DNA of 50,827 nt, taken from positions 1 through 50,827 of the forward strand of contig NZ_JAAMRE010000041.1 of NCBI RefSeq assembly GCF_013522705.1. Direction: 5' to 3'. Origin of the DNA: Pseudomonas lurida. GTDB lineage: Bacteria > Pseudomonadota > Gammaproteobacteria > Pseudomonadales > Pseudomonadaceae. Position 1 is the first letter of the stretch. Each line of letters begins with the position of its first letter. Made by a program: the position numbers and the translations under genes. This document shows positions 39,298 through 47,230 of this stretch, in pieces. The notes under the pieces are model-generated. The model did not search any database and was not told the origin of the DNA. It was given only the letters and a program-made list of their open reading frames with translations.

Positions 39298-42200
39298 CAT
39301 GGGGCGTTTCTCCAGCAGTGACGCGAGTAGGGTGACGACCGTGGACCAGGCTGAAGACCACGGGTACAAACAACAGGGTGGCAGTGGTAGCGAGGATCAA
39401 ACCGCCGATGACGGCGCGACCCAGCGGCGCGTTCTGTTCCTCGGACAGAGCCAGGGGCAGCATGCCGATGATCATCGCCAGGGCGGTCATGCACACCGGG
39501 CGAAAGCGCGTGTAGCCCGCTTCCAATGCAGCTTTCAAAGCATCGCCGTGTTCGGCCAGGCGTTCCCGGCAGAAGCTCACCACCAGGATCGAGTTGGCGG
39601 TGGCCACGCCCATGCACAGGATCGCGCCGGTCAAGGCCGGTACCGACAATGAGGTACCGCTGAGAAATAGCATCCACACGATCCCCGCCAGCGCCGCCGG
39701 CAGCGCGGTGATGATCACAAACGGGTCGACCCACGACTGGAAGTTGACCACGATCAGCAGATAGATCAGCACCACCGCGCCCAGCAGACCAAAACTCAAG
39801 CCGCTGAAGGCTTCATGCAGCGCATCGATCTGCCCATGCAGGCTGATCGTCGCGCCTTTGGGGCGCATGGCCGCGGTGTCGTCGAGCACCTTTTGCACGT
39901 CCCGCGCCACACCACCGAGATCGCGACCTTGCACATTGGCGTACAGGTCCAGGGTCGGCTCGATGTTGTAGTGGGTCACCACCGCCGGGCTTTGCACGCG
40001 GGAGATGGTTGCCACGCCGCCGAGGATCTGCGACTGGCCGTTCGCGCCGGTGACCGGCAAGGCTTCCAGCGACGGCAGGCTGTCCAGGCGATATTGCGGG
40101 GTGGCGGCAACGATGGAGTAGGACACCCCATTGGCCGGGTTGAGCCAGAAGGTCGGCGCAATCTGCGAGCTGCCCGCCAGTGACGCGACCATGCTGTTGG
40201 TCACGTCGCGCTCGGTAATGCCCAGGCCGTTGGCGCGCAGGCGGTCGACATTCACCTGCAGCGAAGGGTAGCCGGTGGATTGCTGGATACGCAGATCGGC
40301 GATGCCCGGCACGTGCTGCAGGCGGCGTTCCAGCTCGACGGCATAGGCGCGGTTTTCTGCATCGCTGCGCCCGGAGATTTTCACATCCAGCGGCGCCGGC
40401 GCGCCGAAGTTGAGGATCTGGCTGCTGATGTCCGCCGGCAGGAACGCAAAGTGGCTGCCGGGGAAGCTTTGCGGCAAGGCTTCACGCAGTTTTTTCACGT
40501 AGTCGGCGGTGGGGGCGTGGTGCGCTTTCAAGGTGACCTGGATATCGCCATCCTGCGGGCCGATGGTGCCGCTGCTGCTGTAGGCCATGTCGATGCCGCT
40601 CAGCGGCATGCCGATATTGTCGACAATGGTGTCCAGCTCCTGGGCCGGGATGACTTCGCGAATGCGCGCTTCGATACGGTCGAAGGCTGCGGCGCTTTCT
40701 TCGATGCGCGTGCCCAGCGGCAGGCGTACGTGCAGGGCCAGTGCGCCGGCATCGGTGGCCGGGAAAAAGTCCTGGCCCAGGCTGGGCAGCAGCAGGAAGG
40801 AGGCCAGCACGCAGGCAAGAAACCCTGGGATAAAGACCCTGCGGTTGCCCAGGGCCAGCGTCAGCAGACCGTGATAGGTGTCGCGGATATTCGAGAAGTG
40901 GCGCTCGAAACCCTGCTGGAAATTCAGCACCGCTTGCAGCGCGGCATTGCGTGGTTTCGGGTGTTGCTCGCCTTCATGATGGTTGATGAATTCGTCTTCG
41001 GGATGGTGCCCCGCGCCTTGCTCCGGGGTGTGCGGCTTGAGCAGAAACATGGCCAGTGTCGGCACCAGGGTGCGCGACAGGACGAAGGAGCTGGCCATGG
41101 CGAAGATCACCGCCAGCGCCATCGGCCGGAACAGATAACCGGCGATGCCTTGCAGCAGAAACATCGGCACGAACACGATGCAGATGCACAGCAGAGAGAC
41201 GAACGCCGGGCCGACGATCTGCGCGGCGCCGTCGAGAATCGCGGTCCTCACCGCCTTGCCTTGTTCCAGGTGCCAGTTGATGTTTTCGATGGTCACCGTG
41301 GCGTCATCCACCAGGATCCCCACGGCCAGCGCCAGCCCGCCCAGGGTCATGACGTTGAGGGTTTGCCCGCTGGCCGCCAGCAGCGCGATGGCCGCCAGCA
41401 CCGCCAGGGGAATCGATGCCGCGATGATGATTGTGGAGCGCCAACTGCCGAGGAACAGCAGGATCATCGCGCTGGTCAGCAGCGCGGCAATAATGCCTTC
41501 CTGCGCCACGCTGCCCACCGATTGCTTGACGAACACCGAGGCGTCACCCAGCAGCGAGGTCTTCAGCGACGGCGGCAGAGTTTCGTTGATGCGCGGCAGC
41601 ATCTGGCGGATGCCGTCGATGATCGACAGGGTTGAGATGCTGCCGTTTTTCAACGCCGGCATCAGCACCGCGCGATGGCCGTCGACGCGCACGATATTGG
41701 TCTGCGGCGGCGAACCGTCGCGCACATGGGCGACCTGGCCGATGGTAATCAGCGCGCCGTCGACGGTCTTGATCGGCAGGTTGTTCAGCTCATCGATGGC
41801 CTTGGGGCTGTTGTTGAGCAGGACCGTGTATTCATTCGAACCGAGTTTGGCGGTGCCCACCGGAATGATCTGGTTCTGCAGGGCCAGCGCCGTGCCCACG
41901 TCCTGGGCCGACAGGCCTTTGGCAGCCAGCGCCTGAGGATCGAGGTCGAGGGTGATCTGGCGTTGCTTGCCGCCCATCGGCGTAGGCATCGCCAGGCCGG
42001 GCAGGGCACTGAGGGGCAGGCGGATATTGTTCTGCACCAGGTCGCGAATTTTGGCTTCCGACAGCGTCGGGCTGGAGAACGCCATCTGCAGGATCGGCAC
42101 CGTGGACGCGCTGTAATTGAGGATCAGCGGCGGCGTAATGCCGGGTGGCATTTGCTTGAGCACGGTTTGTGACACGGCGGTCACTTGGGCGTTGGCGGTG

Positions 42201-42511
42201 CGGATATCGACGCCGGGCTGGAAGAAAATTTTGACGATGCCCATGCCGGGCAGGGATTGCGATTCGATGTGTTCGATGTCGTTGACGGTGGTGCTCAGGG
42301 AGCGTTCGTAGGTATAGATCACCCGACCGGCCATGGCGTCCGGCGACAGGCCGTTGTATTGCCAGACGACGGCGACCACCGGAATGCCGATATCGGGGAA
42401 CACATCGGTGGGTGTGCGCAGGGCCGCCATTGGCCCGATGATGCAGATGAATATGGCCAGCACGATAAACGTGTACGGCTTGTGCAGTGCGGTCTTTACC
42501 AGCCCGAGCAT
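39290..42511 (-). CDS. RND-family efflux pump, inner-membrane component (AcrB/CzcA superfamily)
   Basis: 1073 aa with GGAGATCC upstream of the ATG. Twelve helices in two repeats; helix 4 has GGLALAVGILVDDATVTIEN, with the proton-relay Asp pair, as in drug pumps rather than metal pumps of the CzcA type. Porter-domain motif HIESQSLPGMGIVKIFFQPG is present. A His-rich stretch in the cytoplasmic loop between helices 6 and 7 (GHHPEDEFINHHEGEQH) is unusual. Substrates are unknown. First gene of the pump-adaptor-channel operon, no local regulator. Confidence 0.9.
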   Translation of the reverse strand: MLGLVKTALHKPYTFIVLAIFICIIGPMAALRTPTDVFPDIGIPVVAVVWQYNGLSPDAMAGRVIYTYERSLSTTVNDIEHIESQSLPGMGIVKIFFQPGVDIRTANAQVTAVSQTVLKQMPPGITPPLILNYSASTVPILQMAFSSPTLSEAKIRDLVQNNIRLPLSALPGLAMPTPMGGKQRQITLDLDPQALAAKGLSAQDVGTALALQNQIIPVGTAKLGSNEYTVLLNNSPKAIDELNNLPIKTVDGALITIGQVAHVRDGSPPQTNIVRVDGHRAVLMPALKNGSISTLSIIDGIRQMLPRINETLPPSLKTSLLGDASVFVKQSVGSVAQEGIIAALLTSAMILLFLGSWRSTIIIAASIPLAVLAAIALLAASGQTLNVMTLGGLALAVGILVDDATVTIENINWHLEQGKAVRTAILDGAAQIVGPAFVSLLCICIVFVPMFLLQGIAGYLFRPMALAVIFAMASSFVLSRTLVPTLAMFLLKPHTPEQGAGHHPEDEFINHHEGEQHPKPRNAALQAVLNFQQGFERHFSNIRDTYHGLLTLALGNRRVFIPGFLACVLASFLLLPSLGQDFFPATDAGALALHVRLPLGTRIEESAAAFDRIEARIREVIPAQELDTIVDNIGMPLSGIDMAYSSSGTIGPQDGDIQVTLKAHHAPTADYVKKLREALPQSFPGSHFAFLPADISSQILNFGAPAPLDVKISGRSDAENRAYAVELERRLQHVPGIADLRIQQSTGYPSLQVNVDRLRANGLGITERDVTNSMVASLAGSSQIAPTFWLNPANGVSYSIVAATPQYRLDSLPSLEALPVTGANGQSQILGGVATISRVQSPAVVTHYNIEPTLDLYANVQGRDLGGVARDVQKVLDDTAAMRPKGATISLHGQIDALHEAFSGLSFGLLGAVVLIYLLIVVNFQSWVDPFVIITALPAALAGIVWMLFLSGTSLSVPALTGAILCMGVATANSILVVSFCRERLAEHGDALKAALEAGYTRFRPVCMTALAMIIGMLPLALSEEQNAPLGRAVIGGLILATTATLLFVPVVFSLVHGRHPTRVTAGETPHVV

Positions 42512-42703
42512 GCGTGGATCTCCAACAGAGCAGGATTGCAAACCCCGGCAGTCTTGCCCGACCCACCTAACACGCACCTTTCAGCCAGGTGAAGGAACAT
42601 TTAGGTAACAGCTGAAGATCGTTTCATAGGCTTTCATTTGTTCCAGCCGTAGCAGCTCTCCAAGCTTGTCGCCCATCGAATGATTGACCCGAGGAGCGTT
42701 GCC

Positions 42704-43114
42704 ATGTCACTCAAACCCTTTTTGTTACTCCCTGTCCTGAGCGCCGTATTGCTGTTATCGGCCTGTGCCGGACCGATGCCCAAGGCGGACCCGAGCGAGG
42801 CCTGGATCGGCCTTAAAGAGGAAGCGCCCAATGACCTGCTGGCCGAACGCGTGGATGGCAAGCGCGTGGATGATGGGCGCTTCTTCGAGGTGACCCCGGG
42901 CGACCACCGGCTGGACGTGACGTTGTTCGAGGACGAATCTGGGGACGACAACCAGCAGGACTGCCAGGGACGCGTGGAGTACAAGCACTTCAAGGCAGGC
43001 GAGCACTACACCTTGGTGGAGTCCAGCCTGGGAATGACCGTGCGCGCATCCCTCAGGGATGCGCACGGTCACGAAGTCGCGGCGACCCAGGACTTCAATT
43101 GCATGCCGGGCTAG
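42704..43114 (+). CDS. Small lipoprotein of unknown function
   Basis: 136 aa, start MSLKPFLLLPVLSAVLL after CGAGGAGCG. Lipobox LLSACAG predicts lipidation at Cys21. The mature part has a beta-rich look (RFFEVTPGDHRLDVTLFEDE, GEHYTLVESSLGMTVRASLR) and two further cysteines (CQGRVEYKHF and DFNCMPG). PEGA-like pattern (VTPGDHRLDV) suggests surface anchoring of a small domain. I do not recognise a function. It converges with the small membrane protein gene, overlapping by 4 bp. Confidence 0.75.
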   Translation: MSLKPFLLLPVLSAVLLLSACAGPMPKADPSEAWIGLKEEAPNDLLAERVDGKRVDDGRFFEVTPGDHRLDVTLFEDESGDDNQQDCQGRVEYKHFKAGEHYTLVESSLGMTVRASLRDAHGHEVAATQDFNCMPG

Positions 43115-43263
43115 GCGTGACGCGCCACTGACTTATGCGCTTTGGCGGGTTTGACGTGGGGGTGATGGTGCCGGCGGGTGATGCGCAACACCCCCCACAA
43201 CATGGCGCCGGCTACTGCCAGCCAACCGCAGATCAATAAAAAAATCGTCGTTGCAAGGCTCAT
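43111..43263 (-). CDS. Small single-span membrane protein, 50 aa
   Basis: Starts MSLATTIFLLICGWLAVAGA with GGAGG upstream. One membrane helix (about 4-24) followed by a very basic, His-rich tail (RITRRHHHPHVKPAKAHK). Function unknown. The good ribosome site and sharp topology support it as a true small gene; the open frame further upstream has no start signal. Confidence 0.6.
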   Translation of the reverse strand: MSLATTIFLLICGWLAVAGAMLWGVLRITRRHHHPHVKPAKAHKSVARHA

Positions 43264-43450
43264 TCGGGCCTCCTTCGCCCCGCAGGGGGCACACACAGTC
43301 TTCTCAATGGACAGTCTAGCCAACGGGCGGTTGCCTGCTATTGACCAATGGTCGTGTCCGTCCAACCGGTTCGCTATATCCAGGCCCCACGGAAACGTGA
43401 TTGGGCTATGATCAGGCCCCTCACCGACGGCTGATCAAGAGAGTAAAAAA

Positions 43451-44113
43451 GTGCGGTTACGGTCGAACCTTACAGCGTCCCTGCTGCTGGCCTTCACCCT
43501 GGGGCTCACGGCCTGTGCCGGGCAACCTTCGAAATTGGCGGGCCTGCCCGAACGCGTCGAGCTCAATGGCGTGCCGACCTTTCGCAGCGAGGCTTATCAG
43601 AGCGGCCCTGCTGCGTTAGCCAGCATGCTGTCGCAACAAGGCATTGTGATGACACCGGGGCTGCTGGATAAACCGCTGCAGTTGCCGGGCGGCGAAGCCA
43701 ACCTTGAGCGCACGATGCCGGAACTGGCGCGCGAGTACGGGCTTATGGTGTATCCGCTGGAGGCCAGGCTGACCGCCGTGCTGGCGCAGGTGGCGGCGGG
43801 TTACCCGGTGATGGCGCGCCTTGGCGGCGGGCTGTGGTCCGACGCGCGGTATGTGGTGGTAGTGGGCTTTAATCAGCAGAAGAGCACAGTGCTATTGCGT
43901 TCGGGCATGGACCGGCGACTGGTGATGAGCTTCAGCGATTTTGAATCGAAATGGGCCAGTGCCGGGCATTGGGCGATCCTCACCCAGCGCGCGAGCCAAT
44001 TGCCGGCCAATGTGGATGCGCAGCGCTGGCGCGAGGCGGCCAATGCAACCGCCCAGGCCGGGCAGGAGCAGGCGGCGGCGCAGGCGCTTAAAGTGTTGGC
44101 GGAACATCGGTGA
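43451..44113 (+). CDS. C39 peptidase-like lipoprotein lacking catalytic residues
   Basis: 220 aa from a GTG. Lipobox LTAC gives lipidation at Cys22. The papain-like C39 fold is suggested by SEAYQSGPAALASMLSQQG and, later, YPVMARLGGGLWSDARYVVV. In active family members the first motif is YQCGPAAL and the second has His before VVVVG. Here these are S51 and R133, so it is probably a pseudoenzyme that binds rather than cuts. The last 40 residues form an Ala/Gln helix. A good -10 box TATGAT is at 43407-43412. Downstream is a terminator. Confidence 0.75.
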   Translation: MRLRSNLTASLLLAFTLGLTACAGQPSKLAGLPERVELNGVPTFRSEAYQSGPAALASMLSQQGIVMTPGLLDKPLQLPGGEANLERTMPELAREYGLMVYPLEARLTAVLAQVAAGYPVMARLGGGLWSDARYVVVVGFNQQKSTVLLRSGMDRRLVMSFSDFESKWASAGHWAILTQRASQLPANVDAQRWREAANATAQAGQEQAAAQALKVLAEHR

Positions 44114-44116
44114 AAA

Positions 44117-44143
44117 CGCGGGAGGGGCGTTGCGCCTCCCGCG
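44117..44143. terminator. Stem-loop between the C39-like gene and pbpG
   Basis: CGCGGGAGG and CCTCCCGCG form a perfect 9-bp stem with a 9-base loop, 3 bases after the stop codon. The genes converge here, so it can end both transcripts. Confidence 0.7.
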
Positions 44144-44160
44144 TCACTGTTTAATGTCGT

Positions 44161-45084
44161 TCAGCGGCGCACTTCAGTGGCATTCCCACGATTCTTCAGG
44201 TTCTTGTCGGCCTTGTAGCGCAACGCGACGTCCGGCACCGCGCCGCCCTTGCCGGTCTCGACCCAACTGCGAATGCGGCTGGCATCGGCGAAGTGGGTGA
44301 ATTTTCCGAACGCATCGAGGATAACCAGAGACACCGGCCGATTACCCATGCTGGTCACCAGCACCAGACAATGGCCGGCCTGGTTGGTGAATCCGGTCTT
44401 GGTCAGCTTGATATCCCAATTGGCGCGGTTGATCAGGTGGTCGGTATTGGAGAAACCCAAGGTGTAGTTGGGCTTGCGGAACGCCACGGTCTTTTCTTTG
44501 GTGGTGCTCAACTGGCTCAGCAGCGGATATTTGCGCGCCGCGGCCAGCAGTTTGCTCAGGTCGCGGGCGGTGGACACGTTGTGAATCGACAGCCCGGTGG
44601 GTTCGACGTAGTGCGTGCTGGTCATGCCGAGCGCCTTGGCCTTGGCATTCATCGCTGCGATAAATGCCGAATAGCCACCCGGATAGTGATGGGCCAGGCT
44701 GGCGGCGGCGCGGTTTTCCGAAGACATCAGCGCGATCAGCAGCATTTCCTTGCGCGGCATTTCGCTGCCGATTTTCACGCGGGAGAACACGCCTTTCATT
44801 TCAGGGGTGTCGGTGATGTTGATGTCGATGTACTCGTCCAGGTTCTGCTTGGCTTCGAGCACGATCAAACCGGTCATCAGCTTGCTCACGGAGGCAATGG
44901 GCACCACCACGTCGGGGTTGCTGGCATAGATGACTTTGTTGGTTTGCAGGTCGACCAGCATGGCGCTGCCGGAAGCGATTTGCAGTTTGGAGGGGTCGCG
45001 CGGCGCCAGGGTGGTTTCGGCGGCGTGTGCGAGCGTGCCTGAGAAAGCAAAAAACATGCTGATGATGGATAGACGAATTTTCAC
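44161..45084 (-). CDS. pbpG: D-alanyl-D-alanine endopeptidase, PBP7
   Basis: 307 aa secreted low-molecular-mass penicillin-binding protein (signal peptide to AHA-AETT). Active-site motifs are S-x-x-K in PIASVSKLMTGL, S-x-N in LMSSENRAAASLAHH, and K-T-G in IKLTKTGFTNQAG. It cleaves cross-links in peptidoglycan during remodelling. Length is typical. It is transcribed alone, separated from folD by a terminator. Confidence 0.92.
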   Translation of the reverse strand: MKIRLSIISMFFAFSGTLAHAAETTLAPRDPSKLQIASGSAMLVDLQTNKVIYASNPDVVVPIASVSKLMTGLIVLEAKQNLDEYIDINITDTPEMKGVFSRVKIGSEMPRKEMLLIALMSSENRAAASLAHHYPGGYSAFIAAMNAKAKALGMTSTHYVEPTGLSIHNVSTARDLSKLLAAARKYPLLSQLSTTKEKTVAFRKPNYTLGFSNTDHLINRANWDIKLTKTGFTNQAGHCLVLVTSMGNRPVSLVILDAFGKFTHFADASRIRSWVETGKGGAVPDVALRYKADKNLKNRGNATEVRR

Positions 45085-45244
45085 GCGGATGAACTCGCTA
45101 AAAAGTAAGAAATACCGTTGGGAAACGGGTTTTTGATAAATGGCGTTACATTTTAGGAGTATGGATCAGAAACTGTCGAATGTTCTTCCATAACCAGACG
45201 AAAGTACTTCAAAAATAAGAAAAAACAGGTTTTATTCCGGAAAC

Positions 45245-45275
45245 AAAAAAGCCCCGCGATAAGGCGGGGCTTTTT
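45245..45275. terminator. Bidirectional intrinsic terminator after folD
   Basis: GCCCCGC (45251-45257) and GCGGGGC (45264-45270) with six A before and five T after. On the minus strand it ends folD and shields pbpG. Confidence 0.85.
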
Positions 45276-45290
45276 CAGTACGAGCGGTTA

Positions 45291-46145
45291 TTAATCGTGC
45301 AGGGTTTCTGCGGCGTACAAGGTGTTCTCCAGCAGGCACGCGCGGGTCATCGGGCCGACGCCGCCCGGCACCGGCGTGATCCAGCTGGCGCGGGGCAGGG
45401 CGGTGTCGTACACCACGTCGCCGACCAACTTGCCGTCGTCCTGGCGGTTGATACCCACATCGATAACGATGGCGCCTTCCTTGATCCACTCGCCTTTGAC
45501 CAGGCCCGGCTTGCCGGCGGCAACCACCACCAGGTCGGCGCGGCCGACGTGGCCGGCGAGGTCCTTGGTAAAGCGGTGGGTAACGGTCACGGTGCAGCCG
45601 GCGAGCAGCAGTTCCATGGCCATCGGGCGACCGACGATGTTGGAGGCGCCCACTACCACGGCGTCGAGACCGTACAAGTCGACACCCGTGCTTTCCAGCA
45701 GCGTCATGATGCCTTTAGGGGTGCAGGGGCGCAGCAATGGGATGCGCTGGGCCAGGCGCCCGACGTTATAAGGGTGGAAGCCGTCGACGTCTTTGTCCGG
45801 GCGAATGCGCTCAAGCAATCTGGACGCGTCCAGATGGGCCGGCAGCGGCAGTTGCAGCAGCACGCCGTCGATCGCCGGGTCATCGTTGAGGCTGTCGATC
45901 AGGTCGGTGAGGGCTTGCTGGGTGGTCTCGGCAGGCAGGTCGTAGGCCTTGGAAATAAAGCCGACCTCTTCACAGTCTTTACGCTTGTGCGAGACATAAA
46001 CCTGAGAGGCAGGATCGCTGCCGACCAGGATCACCGCGAGCCCGGGCGTGCGCAGGCCTTGCTGGCTACGCTCGGTGACGCGTTTGGCGATCTGCTGGCG
46101 CAGGCTGGCGGCGATTGATTTGCCGTCGATAAGTTGTGCAGTCAT
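45291..46145 (-). CDS. folD: Bifunctional methylenetetrahydrofolate dehydrogenase/cyclohydrolase
   Basis: 284 aa, cytoplasmic one-carbon enzyme making 10-formyl-THF from 5,10-methylene-THF with NADP. Seen are the folate-site motif VYVSHKRKDCEEVGF with catalytic Lys, LLQLPLPAHLD, DKDVDGFHPYNVGRL, the cofactor motif VVVGASNIVGRPMAMELLL, and TPVPGGVGPMT. Usual length. Runs away from the tRNA genes. Confidence 0.95.
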   Translation of the reverse strand: MTAQLIDGKSIAASLRQQIAKRVTERSQQGLRTPGLAVILVGSDPASQVYVSHKRKDCEEVGFISKAYDLPAETTQQALTDLIDSLNDDPAIDGVLLQLPLPAHLDASRLLERIRPDKDVDGFHPYNVGRLAQRIPLLRPCTPKGIMTLLESTGVDLYGLDAVVVGASNIVGRPMAMELLLAGCTVTVTHRFTKDLAGHVGRADLVVVAAGKPGLVKGEWIKEGAIVIDVGINRQDDGKLVGDVVYDTALPRASWITPVPGGVGPMTRACLLENTLYAAETLHD

Positions 46146-46277
46146 TACGCGTGATTAACCATCGAGAGGGGGAAGAAAAGTGCGCGCATTCTCGCATGCC
46201 AGGGCGTGAGGGCAAAGGCGCTTGGTCTGCAAATTGGCCTAACCCCTTAAATAAAATGAATTTTTTTCAAAAAAGAT

Positions 46278-46306
46278 TTGACGGGTTTCTGGGGCCTCTA
46301 TACTAT
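46278..46306 (+). promoter_or_regulatory. Promoter of the tRNA cluster
   Basis: TTGACG (46278-46283) as -35, with TATACT (46299-46304, spacer 15) or TACTAT (46301-46306, spacer 17) as -10, after an A/T-rich upstream stretch. The next 115 bp to the first tRNA hold no gene and would be trimmed leader. Confidence 0.65.
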
Positions 46307-46420
46307 TCGTCGCACTTGTCGGGCACAGCCTAGCACTGGTTAAGAAGGTCGAGCAGAATAGTTGTTCTGTAAGGCTGGAAGCACTTAGTTTGTAATCCTC
46401 CAAGAGTACAGATTAATAAG

Positions 46421-46497
46421 GCGCCCGTAGCTCAGCTGGATAGAGCATCCGCCTTCTAAGCGGATGGTCGCAGGTTCGAGTCCTGCCGGGTGCGCCA
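46421..46497 (+). tRNA. tRNA-Arg (anticodon TCT)
   Basis: 77 bases with encoded CCA. Acceptor GCGCCCG pairs with CGGGTGC; anticodon stem TCCGC/GCGGA holds the loop CTTCTAA; T arm has GGTTCGAGTCC. Confidence 0.97.
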
Positions 46498-46529
46498 TTA
46501 GGCAGCTTTGGCACAAGTAGCGCTATATG

Positions 46530-46605
46530 GTGGGCGTAGCTCAGTTGGTAGAGCACGGGATTGTGACTCCCGTTGTCGAGGGTTCGATCCCCTTCGTCCA
46601 CCCCA
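46530..46605 (+). tRNA. tRNA-His (anticodon GTG), copy 1
   Basis: Acceptor GTGGGCG pairs with CGTCCAC; the G at 46529 is the extra 5-prime G-1 opposite C73. Anticodon loop TTGTGAC. CCA is encoded. Confidence 0.97.
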
Positions 46606-46612
46606 TATTTTG

Positions 46613-46644
46613 AAAGGCGCCAGATTTTACGGTCTGGCGCCTTT
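46613..46644 (+). terminator. Hairpin between tRNA-His and tRNA-Leu
   Basis: AAAGGCGCCAGA and TCTGGCGCCTTT form a perfect 12-bp stem with loop TTTTACGG. It resembles a terminator with a short T run, yet tRNA-Leu follows; the same hairpin recurs after the second tRNA-His. Confidence 0.75.
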
Positions 46645-46662
46645 GCTTTAAGAGCTGCAAGC

Positions 46663-46747
46663 GCGGATGTGGTGGAATTGGTAGACACACTGGATTTAGG
46701 TTCCAGCGCCGCGAGGCGTAAGAGTTCGAGTCTCTTCATCCGCACCA
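46663..46747 (+). tRNA. tRNA-Leu (anticodon TAG)
   Basis: 85 bases with a long variable arm (GCGCCGCGAGGCGT region), acceptor GCGGATG/CATCCGC, anticodon stem CTGGA/TCCAG with loop TTTAGGT, encoded CCA. Confidence 0.97.
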
Positions 46748-46824
46748 ATCACAGCTTTGTTCAATCGTAAGAGAGAGCAGGGCTCGACAAAGAAGTGGTT
46801 TGGTTTCTTTGTTAACGCAATATG

Positions 46825-46900
46825 GTGGGCGTAGCTCAGTTGGTAGAGCACGGGATTGTGACTCCCGTTGTCGAGGGTTCGATCCCCTTCGTCCACCCCA
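46825..46900 (+). tRNA. tRNA-His (anticodon GTG), copy 2
   Basis: Identical in sequence to the copy at 46530-46605, including the flanking TATG before and CATATT after. Confidence 0.97.
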
Positions 46901-46906
46901 TATTCG

Positions 46907-46942
46907 AAAGGCGCCAGATTTAACAGTCTGGCGCCTTTTTTG
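46907..46942 (+). terminator. Terminator of the tRNA cluster
   Basis: Same 12-bp stem as 46613-46644 (loop TTTAACAG) but followed by six T, so this copy is a full intrinsic terminator. Confidence 0.88.
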
Positions 46943-47014
46943 GTTTTGGCGGTTCGAACGCTGGGTAGTCGCGGCTACCGCGTCGCCGCGTCAGGGGGGG
47001 GGATGGTGGTGACG

Positions 47015-47032
47015 CCTTCTATATATAGAAGG
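47015..47032. other. Perfect 18-bp palindrome CCTTCTATATATAGAAGG
   Basis: Lies between the tRNA terminator and tig, extended by GC pairs (CGCC on the left, GGCG three bases to the right). There is no T run. Purpose unknown: protein binding site or hairpin. Confidence 0.6.
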
Positions 47033-47142
47033 AGGCGGCGCAGGGCCCTGGCTTGATCGGCTGTATTTGTCAGCGGGACGAGGAGCAGCAGTGCTCTCGT
47101 ACCGATAAATTGCCGGCTGTTTACGAGCATATTTCCAGTAGG

Positions 47143-47171
47143 GTGACTTCTTGAGTTTGACCCACTAGAAT
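47143..47171 (+). promoter_or_regulatory. Candidate sigma-70 promoter of tig
   Basis: GTGACT (47143-47148), 17-bp spacer, TAGAAT (47166-47171), 59 bp before the tig start. The -10 is strong, the -35 weak. Confidence 0.45.
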
Positions 47172-47230
47172 GCATGCCCTTGATTGGGGTCGGAAATGGC
47201 CGGCTAACGTCTGTGCAACGAGGAATATCC

